Positions 36,732 through 45,624 of a DNA stretch of 64,000 nt are shown piece after piece. Numbering within the stretch: position 1 is the stretch's first letter; each line of letters starts with the position of its first letter. Made by a program: the position numbers and the translations under genes. This DNA is from CAYJAD01 sp964372165 (GTDB lineage: Bacteria > Desulfobacterota > Desulfovibrionia > Desulfovibrionales > Desulfovibrionaceae). The stretch lies in contig CAYJPT010000001.1 of the NCBI GenBank assembly GCA_964372165.1, forward strand, positions 1-64,000. Reading direction: 5' to 3'. The notes under the pieces are model-generated. The model did not search any database. It was given only the letters and a program-made list of their open reading frames with translations, and had not been told where the DNA came from.

Positions 36732-37292
36732 TTATTTTCTGCCAAGTTCAACTAACTCTTCACGGGTAAAAAGGGCCAAAAGCTCATAACCTGCATCTTT
36801 TAAAATTTCGCGTCCACCTTCTTGACGGTCAAGAATTGTGCAAACAGTAACTATATTTAATCCTGCTGCACGCACACGCTCACAAGCTTTTAGTAATGAG
36901 CCACCAGTTGTAACAACATCTTCAAGCATAGCCACAGCATCACCTGTATTAAAATTACCAAGACCCTCTACATATTGACCTGTACCGTGCCCTTTAGCCT
37001 CCTTGCGTACCAATAAACCTGCTAAAGGTCGACCAAGTTCATGCGAAATTACCGTTGTGGATGAAACCAAGGGGTCAGCCCCAAGAGTCATACCACCAAC
37101 ACCCTTAATATCAACATTGGCCAGTAATTTATTAAAAAGTGAACCTATAAGCCAAGACCCCTCAGGATGCAAAGCTGTAACTCGGCAGTCAAAATAATAA
37201 TCACTACGGCGGCCGGAAGATAAAACAAAATCTCCCTCACGATATGATTTTTCAATCAAAATGCGCGCTAGGCGTTTTTTTAAGTCTTGCAT
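36732..37292 (-). CDS. pyrE: Orotate phosphoribosyltransferase
   Basis: This pyrimidine-synthesis enzyme of 186 aa joins orotate and PRPP to give OMP. The PRPP-binding motif AMLEDVVTTGGS is clear, as are FVLSSGRRSDYYFD near the N-terminus and RKEAKGHGTG in the flexible catalytic loop. The length is slightly short but within family range. It lies 12 bases after purB, in a minus-strand unit that combines purine and pyrimidine genes with cell-wall genes. Identification is secure. Confidence 0.93.
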   Translation of the reverse strand: MQDLKKRLARILIEKSYREGDFVLSSGRRSDYYFDCRVTALHPEGSWLIGSLFNKLLANVDIKGVGGMTLGADPLVSSTTVISHELGRPLAGLLVRKEAKGHGTGQYVEGLGNFNTGDAVAMLEDVVTTGGSLLKACERVRAAGLNIVTVCTILDRQEGGREILKDAGYELLALFTREELVELGRK

Positions 37293-37304
37293 AATATTTT
37301 CTTT

Positions 37305-38600
37305 CTAACTGTTGAAAACACGTGCAAAAATAGTGTCTTCATGACATAGGTAATAGTTTACATCAAAAAGTTCATTAAGGGCTTCAGCATTTAAATGAGC
37401 TGTAATATCTGCGTTATCTTTTACAATTTCAGTAAAATGAACTTGCCTTTCCCAACTTTGCATTGCACAGCCTTGCACCAATTCATAGGCTTTTTGACGA
37501 GGAAGACCCTTATCAATTAATGCTGTCAGTACACGCTGTGAATAATACAGACCAAGTGAGTGGTCCATATTTTTTTTCATACGCTCAGGCTTAACCACGA
37601 GATTTTTTAACAAATTTGTAAGCCTGTGCAAAATATAATCAGTAAGTATGGTTGAATCTGGCATAATAACACGTTCAACAGAAGAGTGACTAATATCGCG
37701 TTCATGCCATAAAGCTTGATTTTCCATAGCTGCCACCGCATTGCTACGCAAAAGGCGAGAAAGACCAGTCATATTTTCTGCTGAAATGGGATTTTTCTTA
37801 TGTGGCATGGCCGATGATCCCTTCTGCCCTTTGCCAAAACCTTCTTCAACCTCTAATACCTCGGTACGCTGTAAATGCCGCAACTCAACGCAAAGGCGCT
37901 CAATGCCACCACCAAGAATAGCAAGAGCAGTAAAAAACTGAGCATGGCGATCACGTTGGACTATTTGAGTTGAATGTACATCTACCTTTAAGCCCAAGTG
38001 TTGCATTGTTAATGCCTCAACCTCAGGGCTTAAAAAAGCATAAGTACCAACAGCACCGGATAATTTACCCACGCGGACAATCTCAACAGCGTCAATTACA
38101 CGCTGTAAGTGACGTGAAAACTCCGCATAAAAACCAGCCATTTTGATACCAAAGCTTGTGGGTTCGGCATGTATGCCATGAGTACGCCCCATGCATACTG
38201 TACCCTTCCACTTATGAGCAATGTCATGTAAAGTTTGAAGCAATGACTTAATATCTTGTATAATTATCTCACCTGCCTCCATAAGTAAAACGGCATTGGC
38301 AGTATCTACAATATCTGAAGATGTGCAACCAAGATGAATATAACGTGCTTCTGCCCCAACATGCTCCTCAACCGAAGTCAAAAAAGCAATTACATCATGG
38401 CGTGTAGTTTCTTCAATTTCTAAAATACGATTAGTGTTAAAAGCTGCTTTTTTTCGTATAATTTCTATAACATCGTTAGGAATACGTCCAAGCTCATGCC
38501 AAGCTTCGCACACAGCAAGCTCCACCTTAAGCCACGCTTTATAGCGATTTTCAAGGGTCCAAATGGAACTCATGACTTCACGACTATATCTATCAATCAT
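37305..38600 (-). CDS. purB: Adenylosuccinate lyase
   Basis: This enzyme of 431 aa acts twice in purine synthesis, releasing fumarate from SAICAR and from adenylosuccinate. The fumarase/ASL superfamily signature GSSAMPHKKNP is present, along with HLGCTSSDIVDTANA and GRTHGIHAEPTSFG. The length fits the bacterial short form. It follows the FmdB-type gene by about 12 bases and precedes pyrE. Identification is secure. Confidence 0.95.
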   Translation of the reverse strand: MIDRYSREVMSSIWTLENRYKAWLKVELAVCEAWHELGRIPNDVIEIIRKKAAFNTNRILEIEETTRHDVIAFLTSVEEHVGAEARYIHLGCTSSDIVDTANAVLLMEAGEIIIQDIKSLLQTLHDIAHKWKGTVCMGRTHGIHAEPTSFGIKMAGFYAEFSRHLQRVIDAVEIVRVGKLSGAVGTYAFLSPEVEALTMQHLGLKVDVHSTQIVQRDRHAQFFTALAILGGGIERLCVELRHLQRTEVLEVEEGFGKGQKGSSAMPHKKNPISAENMTGLSRLLRSNAVAAMENQALWHERDISHSSVERVIMPDSTILTDYILHRLTNLLKNLVVKPERMKKNMDHSLGLYYSQRVLTALIDKGLPRQKAYELVQGCAMQSWERQVHFTEIVKDNADITAHLNAEALNELFDVNYYLCHEDTIFARVFNS

Positions 38601-38612
38601 AAAAAATCCTCT

Positions 38613-39032
38613 TTATACGGCAGTCTTAACTTTATTCTTTGATTCTTTTTTTGGTGCGGCAGTAGACTTTTTATCTGCGGCTACTTTTTTTGTTTTCACA
38701 TTGTTACTACTTTTTTCTGCACCATTTGCTTTACTGTCTGAACCTTTGGCATCTGTAGACTTAGCCTTTTTACCACCATCAACGTCGCTATTCTTATTCT
38801 GGCTTGCAGTTTTATCCTGCTCTGTGTCGCCATTATTTTCTTGATTTTTACGGTTGCCATACTCTGTCACATACCAACCACCACCTTTAAGAACAAAGCT
38901 AGTATTTGATATAATTTGGATAGCTTGCGTACCACATTGGGGGCAAGGTGCTTCTTGTGCACCTTCATGACTCTTTACCCACTCTTCAAAAACATTATCA
39001 CATTGTGGGCAACTATATTCATAAATCGGCAT
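38613..39032 (-). CDS. FmdB-type zinc-ribbon protein with Lys/Ser/Asn-rich tail
   Basis: The product is 139 aa from ATG 39032, which restores the family N-terminus MPIYEYSCPQC and has GGGAA 8 bases upstream. Residues 1-40 are a zinc ribbon with two CPQC pairs, as in FmdB/putative regulatory proteins. Residues 60-139 are low complexity (Lys, Ser, Asn, Asp), probably disordered and possibly nucleic-acid binding. It begins the purB-pyrE-Ldt unit. FmdB was named from formamidase regulation, but the role here is unknown. Confidence 0.85.
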   Translation of the reverse strand: MPIYEYSCPQCDNVFEEWVKSHEGAQEAPCPQCGTQAIQIISNTSFVLKGGGWYVTEYGNRKNQENNGDTEQDKTASQNKNSDVDGGKKAKSTDAKGSDSKANGAEKSSNNVKTKKVAADKKSTAAPKKESKNKVKTAV

Positions 39033-39150
39033 AAAAAAATTCCCGTGGATTAAACCACAATAAACCACTAAAATAAAACATTTATAACGCAATAAAATTC
39101 ATGCATAATTTAAATTTATTGCCAAAAAACCTAAGTTCAACTAAAGGCAT

Positions 39151-39176
39151 GGACCTGCCCCATAAAGAGCAGGTCC
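39151..39176 (-). terminator. GGACCTGC hairpin downstream of the 37-codon gene
   Basis: GGACCTGC (39151-39158) pairs perfectly with GCAGGTCC (39169-39176) around a 10-base loop. It starts 13 bases past the stop of the small basic gene, read on the minus strand. The T-run is weak, so termination is probable rather than certain. Confidence 0.5.
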
Positions 39177-39188
39177 AAAAATACAAGG

Positions 39189-39302
39189 CTACTTCGCCTT
39201 TGCTTCAGCCTTAGCGTCGCGGATACGCTGTTTAATACGTTCTGCACGGCGTTTACGTCGTCTTGCCAATTCTTTGTGACGTTCAATCTTTTTTTGAGCC
39301 AT
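39189..39302 (-). CDS. Small highly basic protein (37 aa)
   Basis: This short gene encodes 37 residues, starting MAQKKIERHKELARRR. About half are Lys or Arg, with Ala and Glu spaced to form one long amphipathic helix. AAGGAG lies 9 bases before the ATG, one of the strongest ribosome binding sites in the window, and a hairpin follows the stop. The composition recalls small ribosome- or nucleic-acid-associated proteins (S21-like in style, though not recognisably S21). It is easily missed because of its size. Function is unknown; a translation-associated role is a guess. Confidence 0.75.
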   Translation of the reverse strand: MAQKKIERHKELARRRKRRAERIKQRIRDAKAEAKAK

Positions 39303-39480
39303 TAGGGCTATCTCCTTCATAAATGTATTATGTTTACGCTTTACACATTCTTCTCTTTATCCAATAGTATATAAGCACTTCAATGTCTAGACTTTTTTGA
39401 TTTTTTTTTGTATTTATGGTACACAAAAAATTCGATTAAAATTTCAAAACATTTTAACACCAAAACTCATATATATAACT

Positions 39481-40731
39481 ATGCAAAATTTTAATTTTTT
39501 TCATAAAAAAACAACTTTGTTAATTGTCTGTAGTGCATTGTATATTTTTCTTTGTTGCATTATTTATGCTACGCCCACTTTAGCTATTGCTAAATCAAAT
39601 AACAACAAACAAGAAGAACTTCCATTTAAAACTTCACCCCTTGTACCCATAAGCAAAGCTGCTGCTACAAAACAAACAAAAGCATTAGATAAGGCACGTA
39701 TGGGGCTAAAATCTTGGACTGAACTTGCTCCAAGCCTGCAAGATTCATTAAATTATAGTAAGCGTTGGCCTCAAAATAGCAGCGCCATTGAACACCAATA
39801 TATACCTTGGTCAAAAATTACTGCATCTTTGGAGCTGTTGATAAGCCTTTTGCCTCGCCTTGACAAAGAACCAGAACTTTTATCCAAACATTTTCAATGG
39901 TTTAAATTAAATCCAAGTTCGCATTTTACTGGCTATTATTCACCTGTCATCAAGGCAAGCCAAACCAAGAAACCAGGCTATACGGCACCAATTTATCGCT
40001 TGCCTGACGAGCTTGCACCTGAGCTTGCATACTGCCTTGCTAAACACAATTGCCCTGATACTGCTTTTACTAAAGTCATTCGTCCTGACCCTCCATTTTT
40101 TAGCCGTGAAGCCATAGATCTTGATAATGCTTTAGAAGGGCGCGGTCTTGAAATAGCATGGCTTGAACACCCTTTTGATGTGTATGCTTTAATGCTTCAA
40201 GGCTCTGGATATTTAGATTTTGATACTGGTACTGATAGGGCCGTACTGTTTGCTGGCTTTAACGGTCATCGAGGCGAAAGTATGGCCGGATACCTCATGC
40301 GCACAAAAAATGTACATAAAAGAGATGCAACCATCGAAGGCATGCGAGCATGGTGGGACAAAAATCCAAGCAAACGCAGAGCTTTTTTGCAAGCATCTGC
40401 AGGCTATGTATTTTTTCGCTATGGGCCAAGTGAGCCGCAAGCTACTATAGGTGGAAAACTTGTGCCTTGGGTAAGCTTAGCAGTTGATGCCAGAGTGTTG
40501 CCACTGGGTGGTATTTTGGCCTATGCCCTACCAACTAAGGGTACTGCTAAAGCTGGTGTCATTACAAGCGGTAACAATAGTATGCTCAATGGCTTAGGAC
40601 TTGCTCAAGACACAGGTGGTGCCATAAATTTATTGCGTATCGACCTATACGCCGGTAAGGGCGCAAAAGCCCATGATAAAGCCATGAGTGTTTATAACAA
40701 AGGGCAAATATGGCTTTTATTAAAACGTTAA
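39481..40731 (+). CDS. mltA: Membrane-bound lytic murein transglycosylase A
   Basis: This peptidoglycan lyase of about 416 aa cleaves glycan strands to 1,6-anhydromuropeptides. An N-terminal hydrophobic segment (about 15-38) serves as signal or anchor. FTGYYSPVIKAS and AWLEHPFDVYALMLQGSGYL are MltA-domain motifs, and the C-terminal 3D domain ends with AQDTGGAI, carrying the catalytic Asp region. I start at ATG 39481; no strong ribosome binding site precedes it, and a TTG 84 bases upstream is possible. It is followed by a transporter gene. Identification is good. Confidence 0.9.
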   Translation: MQNFNFFHKKTTLLIVCSALYIFLCCIIYATPTLAIAKSNNNKQEELPFKTSPLVPISKAAATKQTKALDKARMGLKSWTELAPSLQDSLNYSKRWPQNSSAIEHQYIPWSKITASLELLISLLPRLDKEPELLSKHFQWFKLNPSSHFTGYYSPVIKASQTKKPGYTAPIYRLPDELAPELAYCLAKHNCPDTAFTKVIRPDPPFFSREAIDLDNALEGRGLEIAWLEHPFDVYALMLQGSGYLDFDTGTDRAVLFAGFNGHRGESMAGYLMRTKNVHKRDATIEGMRAWWDKNPSKRRAFLQASAGYVFFRYGPSEPQATIGGKLVPWVSLAVDARVLPLGGILAYALPTKGTAKAGVITSGNNSMLNGLGLAQDTGGAINLLRIDLYAGKGAKAHDKAMSVYNKGQIWLLLKR

Positions 40732-40786
40732 TCTAATTACATTGATGTCAACTTGCGCTTTATATTCAATTAAGGCATAATAAACG

Positions 40787-41686
40787 ATGCTTAAAAAATC
40801 CACCTATATTCGGCGTTGGCTTTGGTTAGACATATTGCTAACCATTATCCTGTGCTTACTGGCTATTTCATTTTATAATTACGCTGTTAGTGCTGAAAGC
40901 ACCCTGCCACAAAATTGGAAGTGGCATGAACTTGTTAAATACATTGGATGGATTGACGAGCAAGGCTGGCACATGGGACTTTTATTAAAGGGCCTAGCTA
41001 CCACATTGCGCCTTGGTATTTGGTCAGGAATTTTAGCTTTAATTATTGGGCTTGCCATGGGCATACAACTTGCTGCAAAACCCAATACAGTTTTAAGCCG
41101 TATACTATTTATGTTGGTAGTATTTTTTCGTAATACCCCACCGTTAATATTACTTTTCTTACTTTATTTTTTAACAAGTGAAAGCACATTGGCACTTTTT
41201 ACCAATGCTATGCGTGAAGCACCACAAAGTGTGCAAAATGTAGTAGGATTTATTTTTGCAACACCTGAAAATATGGATCGCATGTTAGCTGCTGTTATCA
41301 CACTTGGTTGCTATCAAGGTGCGTATATTGCAGAAATTGTGCGCGCTGGCTTGCAGAGCTTACCTCAAGGTCAATGGGATGCAGCGGCAGCTCTTGGATT
41401 TTCTCCAAGACAACAATTTTTTGGAGTTTTACTTCCACAATGCTTACCGCTTATGATACCTGCACTTGCTGGTCAATATGTTTCAATATTTAAAGATTCT
41501 GCGCTGGCTTCTCTTATTTCAGTTCCAGAGCTTACCTTTCAAGGAATGGAAATCATGGCTATTAGCCGCCTACCATTTGAAACATGGCTCTTAGTTGCAT
41601 TATTATATTTAATTATTTCTTTAGCATGCACTAATATATTTCACAGTATTGAGCGACGTTTGCGCTGGCATAAACACACACAGTAA
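40787..41686 (+). CDS. Polar amino-acid ABC transporter permease (HisM/GlnP family)
   Basis: This inner-membrane permease of 299 aa has about six membrane segments. It has the FRNTPPLILLFLLYF motif near 110-130 and the EAA loop (AEIVRAGLQSLPQGQWDAAAALG) that contacts the ATPase. The N-terminal 75 residues, with one extra membrane helix and a periplasmic stretch, fit the longer permeases of glutamate/aspartate-type systems. No binding protein, ATPase or second permease is encoded beside it, so the remaining subunits must lie elsewhere in the genome. It lies 55 bases after mltA. Confidence 0.9.
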   Translation: MLKKSTYIRRWLWLDILLTIILCLLAISFYNYAVSAESTLPQNWKWHELVKYIGWIDEQGWHMGLLLKGLATTLRLGIWSGILALIIGLAMGIQLAAKPNTVLSRILFMLVVFFRNTPPLILLFLLYFLTSESTLALFTNAMREAPQSVQNVVGFIFATPENMDRMLAAVITLGCYQGAYIAEIVRAGLQSLPQGQWDAAAALGFSPRQQFFGVLLPQCLPLMIPALAGQYVSIFKDSALASLISVPELTFQGMEIMAISRLPFETWLLVALLYLIISLACTNIFHSIERRLRWHKHTQ

Positions 41687-41743
41687 CATTTTCAAAATAT
41701 TTTGAAATTGTAATCACGTTTTTCAAATATCTTTGAAAAAGTA

Positions 41744-42760
41744 TTAAGCAAAATGGTCAAAGCCACCTTGTGTGGGTATATCCTGCGCATTTAAAGATAT
41801 AGCCCCATCATCAGTAATACACCCAATGCCATAAGCTAAAGGCAGAGCGGCATATATTATTGGAAATAATTTTGGAGCGCATGCTCCTAAAAGAGCATAA
41901 TCTTCACCACCAAGCCAAGCCTCAACACTTGGGCATAAACCATATGTACGATTGTAACGCACAACTTCCTCATGCAACAGTGACTCCGGCAAAACAACTT
42001 GTGCACCTAAGTGACTTTGCAAACTACTGTCACCACCAAGTAAGCGTGGCAAATCTTTTGCTAAACCATCTGACAAATCCATAAGCACTGGGGGTCTTGC
42101 TTGTAACCCAAGGCGAGCAATGCTTAAACCGGCACGCACTAAGGGCTTTGGACGTAAATGTGTTGCACATGCAACTGGCCAATCGTCACTGGCTTTAATC
42201 CCATGTGCTTCAAGTACACTAAGCCCCACCCTAGCTAAACCTACATGCCCTACCAAAAAAAGAGTATCCCCCGGCATGGCTCCACCACGCACCAAGAATG
42301 TACTTTGATCTTCTTTGTTTGCCTTTAACGGCGATTTGGCACTTTCTCCCCAAATACTGATGCATACGCTTATTTGGTTTGAGCGTGCTATATCACCACC
42401 TACAAGCACCATATTGTGCTCATGTGCCAAGGATGACATGCCATTAAAAAACTCATTTAGCCATTTTTCATCTACCTTGGGCGAAAGTCCAAGACACAAA
42501 CTAAATCCCAATGGATTTGCACCCATGGCAGCAATATCACTTATATTCACTGCCAAGGCTTTATAGCCAATGTCGCCAGCTTGAAAATAATCATGACGAA
42601 AGTGTATATCTTCAATAAAAAGATCACTGCTAAAGCAAAGGTTTTGATTAACACCCAAGACGGCACAATCGTCACCACGTCCCAAAATCAAAGAAGAATG
42701 CTTATTTACAAAATACTTATCTACTATTTTCAAAACGTGATTTTCAGATAATAATGGCAC
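41744..42760 (-). CDS. thiL: Thiamine-monophosphate kinase
   Basis: This enzyme of 338 aa phosphorylates thiamine monophosphate to the active diphosphate. It has the PurM/ThiL layout: GRGDDCAVLG near the start, VNISDIAAMGANPLGF (metal/ATP), GGDIARSNQISVCISIWG and VLMDLSDGLAKDLPRLLG. Its ATG is 1 base after the helicase stop, so it is translated from the same message. No other thiamine genes or TPP riboswitch are visible here. Identification is secure. Confidence 0.92.
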   Translation of the reverse strand: MPLLSENHVLKIVDKYFVNKHSSLILGRGDDCAVLGVNQNLCFSSDLFIEDIHFRHDYFQAGDIGYKALAVNISDIAAMGANPLGFSLCLGLSPKVDEKWLNEFFNGMSSLAHEHNMVLVGGDIARSNQISVCISIWGESAKSPLKANKEDQSTFLVRGGAMPGDTLFLVGHVGLARVGLSVLEAHGIKASDDWPVACATHLRPKPLVRAGLSIARLGLQARPPVLMDLSDGLAKDLPRLLGGDSSLQSHLGAQVVLPESLLHEEVVRYNRTYGLCPSVEAWLGGEDYALLGACAPKLFPIIYAALPLAYGIGCITDDGAISLNAQDIPTQGGFDHFA

Positions 42761-42761
42761 T

Positions 42762-44924
42762 TTATGACTCCAAGGTTAAAAAGTCCTTCATAATAACTTT
42801 TAATCCAAAGCCAGAAAAGTTTACTTGGTACTTATCAGGTGGTAAAAATTTTACCATTTTACCACGACCAAAAATTTTATGCTGACAATAGCCAAGTGGT
42901 AATGATTCGGACTTACTTACTGTTGGCTGTTCACTTTCAATTTTTTTCTTATTATCAGATGGTGGTAAAAGTTGCACACTAGGTGTAAAACTACTCTGGT
43001 TTTGCACTCTTTTTTGCATAATTTTACCGTAGCTTTCATACCATTCCTCACACATACCACGTGGAAGTTCTCGCAAAAAAGGACTGGGGGTTGCATAAAT
43101 GCTGCCGGCACTGCCCCTATTGCTAACACAAGATGGTGCATAAAGCTCAAGGTGTTGCTTGGCACGAGTGCAAGCTACATACATTAAGCGCCGCTCTTCT
43201 TCAAAACCTTCAGCATCGTTCAAAGCATGCCTTGAGGGGAAACGCTCCTCCACTAAATCCATTATAAGCACCGCATTCCACTCAAGACCCTTAGCAGAGT
43301 GCACAGTTGAAAGAATAATACATTGTTCATCAATATCATCTTCCTCCACTGTATCAAGCATTAAATCTGCAATAAAAAGATCCAAATGATTTGCACTTTC
43401 TGCCATATGCAAAGTTTCATCCAAGCCTTGCCTGCGCCTTGGCCAGTCATCAGGGTAAGCTGCCTCCAACATAGGTTGATAATGCTCAATAATTGCTTCT
43501 ATTTGCTCGCTAGGGCTACGCATAAGCACGCGCTTAGCATCCAAAAATTGCATATCTGCTAAAAAACCTGGATATTTTGCAAACGCTTTTTCTGTGGCAT
43601 TGGCATCACCCTTAATGGCTATGCCATAAAGTTTTAGCATGGTTTTTTTGCCAATTCCCTTGTGCAACATGGCCACACGTTCAAAAGCTGGCATATCAAA
43701 GGGATTTATCAACAAGCGCGCATAAGAGAGAACATCTTTAATATGCGCTGCATCTGCAAAGCGTATTCCGCCATATTTTCTAAATTTTATTCCCGCACGC
43801 TTGAGAGAAATTTCTAAATTATATGAATGAAAACCAGCACGAAATAGAACTGCTATTTCATGTGGTAAATAGCTCTGTAATAATTCAATAATACGTCTTG
43901 TTATAATATCAGCCTGACTTTTGTCTGTTCCTGGTATAACCAGACGCACGGGATTGCCTCCAATGCGCTTGGTAAAAAGTGTTTTTTGATATGACTCTTG
44001 GGCATTTTGCAATAAGGTATTGGCTACATCTAATACCGGCTGCGTTGAGCGGTAGTTTTCTTCTAAACGAATAACCTTAGTATTTGGAAAATTATCTGGA
44101 AAGTCCAAAATATTTCGTACATTAGCCCCACGAAAAGCATATATAGACTGGGCATCATCACCTACAGCCATAACATTACCATGCCCACCAAAGTCCTTGC
44201 TACCCAAAAGTCTTACTAAACGTGCTTGCACCAAGTTAGTATCTTGATACTCATCCACCATAATATGCTGTAAGCCACGTCTAAAATTCTGTAAGGCAGG
44301 GCTATTTTCTTGCAAAAGAGCTTCAAGTTCAAATAGCAAGTCATCATAATCAAGCAAACCTTGTGTACGCCTATAATCTGTATATGCAGCATTAATATCT
44401 TGTAAAGCTTCAGTATGTGGCAATAAGTGATTTGCCTCACGCTGCAAAACTTCTTCTATGCTAATTTCTTTATTGCGAGCTTTGCTTAAAATACCAACTA
44501 TATTTTGGCTTTTTGGAAAAGACCTATCACCTTTACCAAGCTTTAACTCCTCACGACAATGTCTAATGGCAGACGTGATATCGGCACTATCCATAATTGA
44601 AAAGTGCCTTCCATCAAGCCATGCCGGTCGATATTGCCGTAACACACTGTAGGCAAAGGCATGAAACGTGCCCCCACGTACACCCATTAAGCCACGCTCA
44701 AGTAGTTGTGATGCCCTTTTAAGCATTTCTTGTGCTGCTTTGCGAGTAAATGTAAGCAAGAGCATATGCTCAGGGTCAACCTCTTGTTCCACAAGCCAAG
44801 CCAAGCGGTAAATAATGGTACGAGTTTTACCACTGCCTGCTCCAGCAATAACTAAAACTGGACCATCAGGTGCTGTCACCGCTGCATATTGTGCAGGATT
44901 CAAACTTTTTTCATAATCAATCAT
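42762..44924 (-). CDS. UvrD/Rep/PcrA-type ATP-dependent DNA helicase
   Basis: This superfamily 1A 3'-5' helicase has 720 aa. Motifs in order are AGAGSGKTRTI (Walker A), LLLTFTRKAA, VDEYQDTN (Walker B), AVGDDAQSIYAFRGA, RLEENYRST, STVHSAKGLEW and MYVACTRAKQHL. The C-terminal 90 residues end in a Tudor-like PcrA-type patch (FGRGKMVKF). It acts in repair or replication restart. Whether it is the PcrA/UvrD or the Rep orthologue is not decided by sequence alone. It is the first gene of a two-gene unit with thiL. Confidence 0.93.
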   Translation of the reverse strand: MIDYEKSLNPAQYAAVTAPDGPVLVIAGAGSGKTRTIIYRLAWLVEQEVDPEHMLLLTFTRKAAQEMLKRASQLLERGLMGVRGGTFHAFAYSVLRQYRPAWLDGRHFSIMDSADITSAIRHCREELKLGKGDRSFPKSQNIVGILSKARNKEISIEEVLQREANHLLPHTEALQDINAAYTDYRRTQGLLDYDDLLFELEALLQENSPALQNFRRGLQHIMVDEYQDTNLVQARLVRLLGSKDFGGHGNVMAVGDDAQSIYAFRGANVRNILDFPDNFPNTKVIRLEENYRSTQPVLDVANTLLQNAQESYQKTLFTKRIGGNPVRLVIPGTDKSQADIITRRIIELLQSYLPHEIAVLFRAGFHSYNLEISLKRAGIKFRKYGGIRFADAAHIKDVLSYARLLINPFDMPAFERVAMLHKGIGKKTMLKLYGIAIKGDANATEKAFAKYPGFLADMQFLDAKRVLMRSPSEQIEAIIEHYQPMLEAAYPDDWPRRRQGLDETLHMAESANHLDLFIADLMLDTVEEDDIDEQCIILSTVHSAKGLEWNAVLIMDLVEERFPSRHALNDAEGFEEERRLMYVACTRAKQHLELYAPSCVSNRGSAGSIYATPSPFLRELPRGMCEEWYESYGKIMQKRVQNQSSFTPSVQLLPPSDNKKKIESEQPTVSKSESLPLGYCQHKIFGRGKMVKFLPPDKYQVNFSGFGLKVIMKDFLTLES

Positions 44925-45023
44925 GGGGCTACTCTACTGTTATATGTTGACGCAAGCAAGGTTTACCCTATACATTGTGCGAGAAAATTTTTAAATACAT
45001 TAAATTTCAACAAGGAAACTATT

Positions 45024-45533
45024 ATGTCACAACAATCAGACAACTTTAACAAGGCTGTGGAAATAATATTAGAAGCTGTTATGTTTGAAAATTGGTTACG
45101 CTTTTATTTCATAAGCGAAACACTTGGTGATGTAGAGGTGCTATACCTTACCGTTCCAGAACAAGGTATGGAGCGTATCAAAGAATTATATCCGCACTTA
45201 TTGCCACTAGCAGAATTAGTAAACAACAAGGAAGTAACCTTTGAATCGTCACGCACAGCCGTCTGTACATATGTAATAACCGACGTTGACGGCAAGCGCA
45301 TTCCACAAAATATGTCTAACATGGTTTTAGACAGCAATACTTTTCAAATAGAGTTGCAATTGTTTACCACATGGGTACAAAGCCACGAAAGCCAATTAGA
45401 CGAAACATTTTTAGAATTTGGTACATGGCAAAACTTTTTCTCACAGTGGAGAGAAACCGACGAAGTTAAGGATTTTCGCCTACAAATGCATGCCAGTGTA
45501 ACCATGCCTGAAGGTAAAGAAGGTAAGGCTTAA
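45024..45533 (+). CDS. Conserved hypothetical protein (169 aa)
   Basis: The product is a soluble acidic 169-residue protein. I start at ATG 45024 (AAGGAAA 6 bases upstream) rather than at an earlier frame overlapping the helicase. It has alternating helices with conserved-looking aromatic residues (ENWLRFYFISE, FLEFGTWQNFFSQW). No signal, membrane segment or known motif is seen, and I do not recognise the family. It is monocistronic, with the selenoprotein gene following at 92 bases. Function is unknown. Confidence 0.72.
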   Translation: MSQQSDNFNKAVEIILEAVMFENWLRFYFISETLGDVEVLYLTVPEQGMERIKELYPHLLPLAELVNNKEVTFESSRTAVCTYVITDVDGKRIPQNMSNMVLDSNTFQIELQLFTTWVQSHESQLDETFLEFGTWQNFFSQWRETDEVKDFRLQMHASVTMPEGKEGKA

Positions 45534-45624
45534 TAATTATATTGTAATTCTCCATATAGTATGTAGAATGTTCTTAAGGTTAAAATCCTTTATGTGTAAG
45601 CAAAAATTCTTATGGAGGTATATT

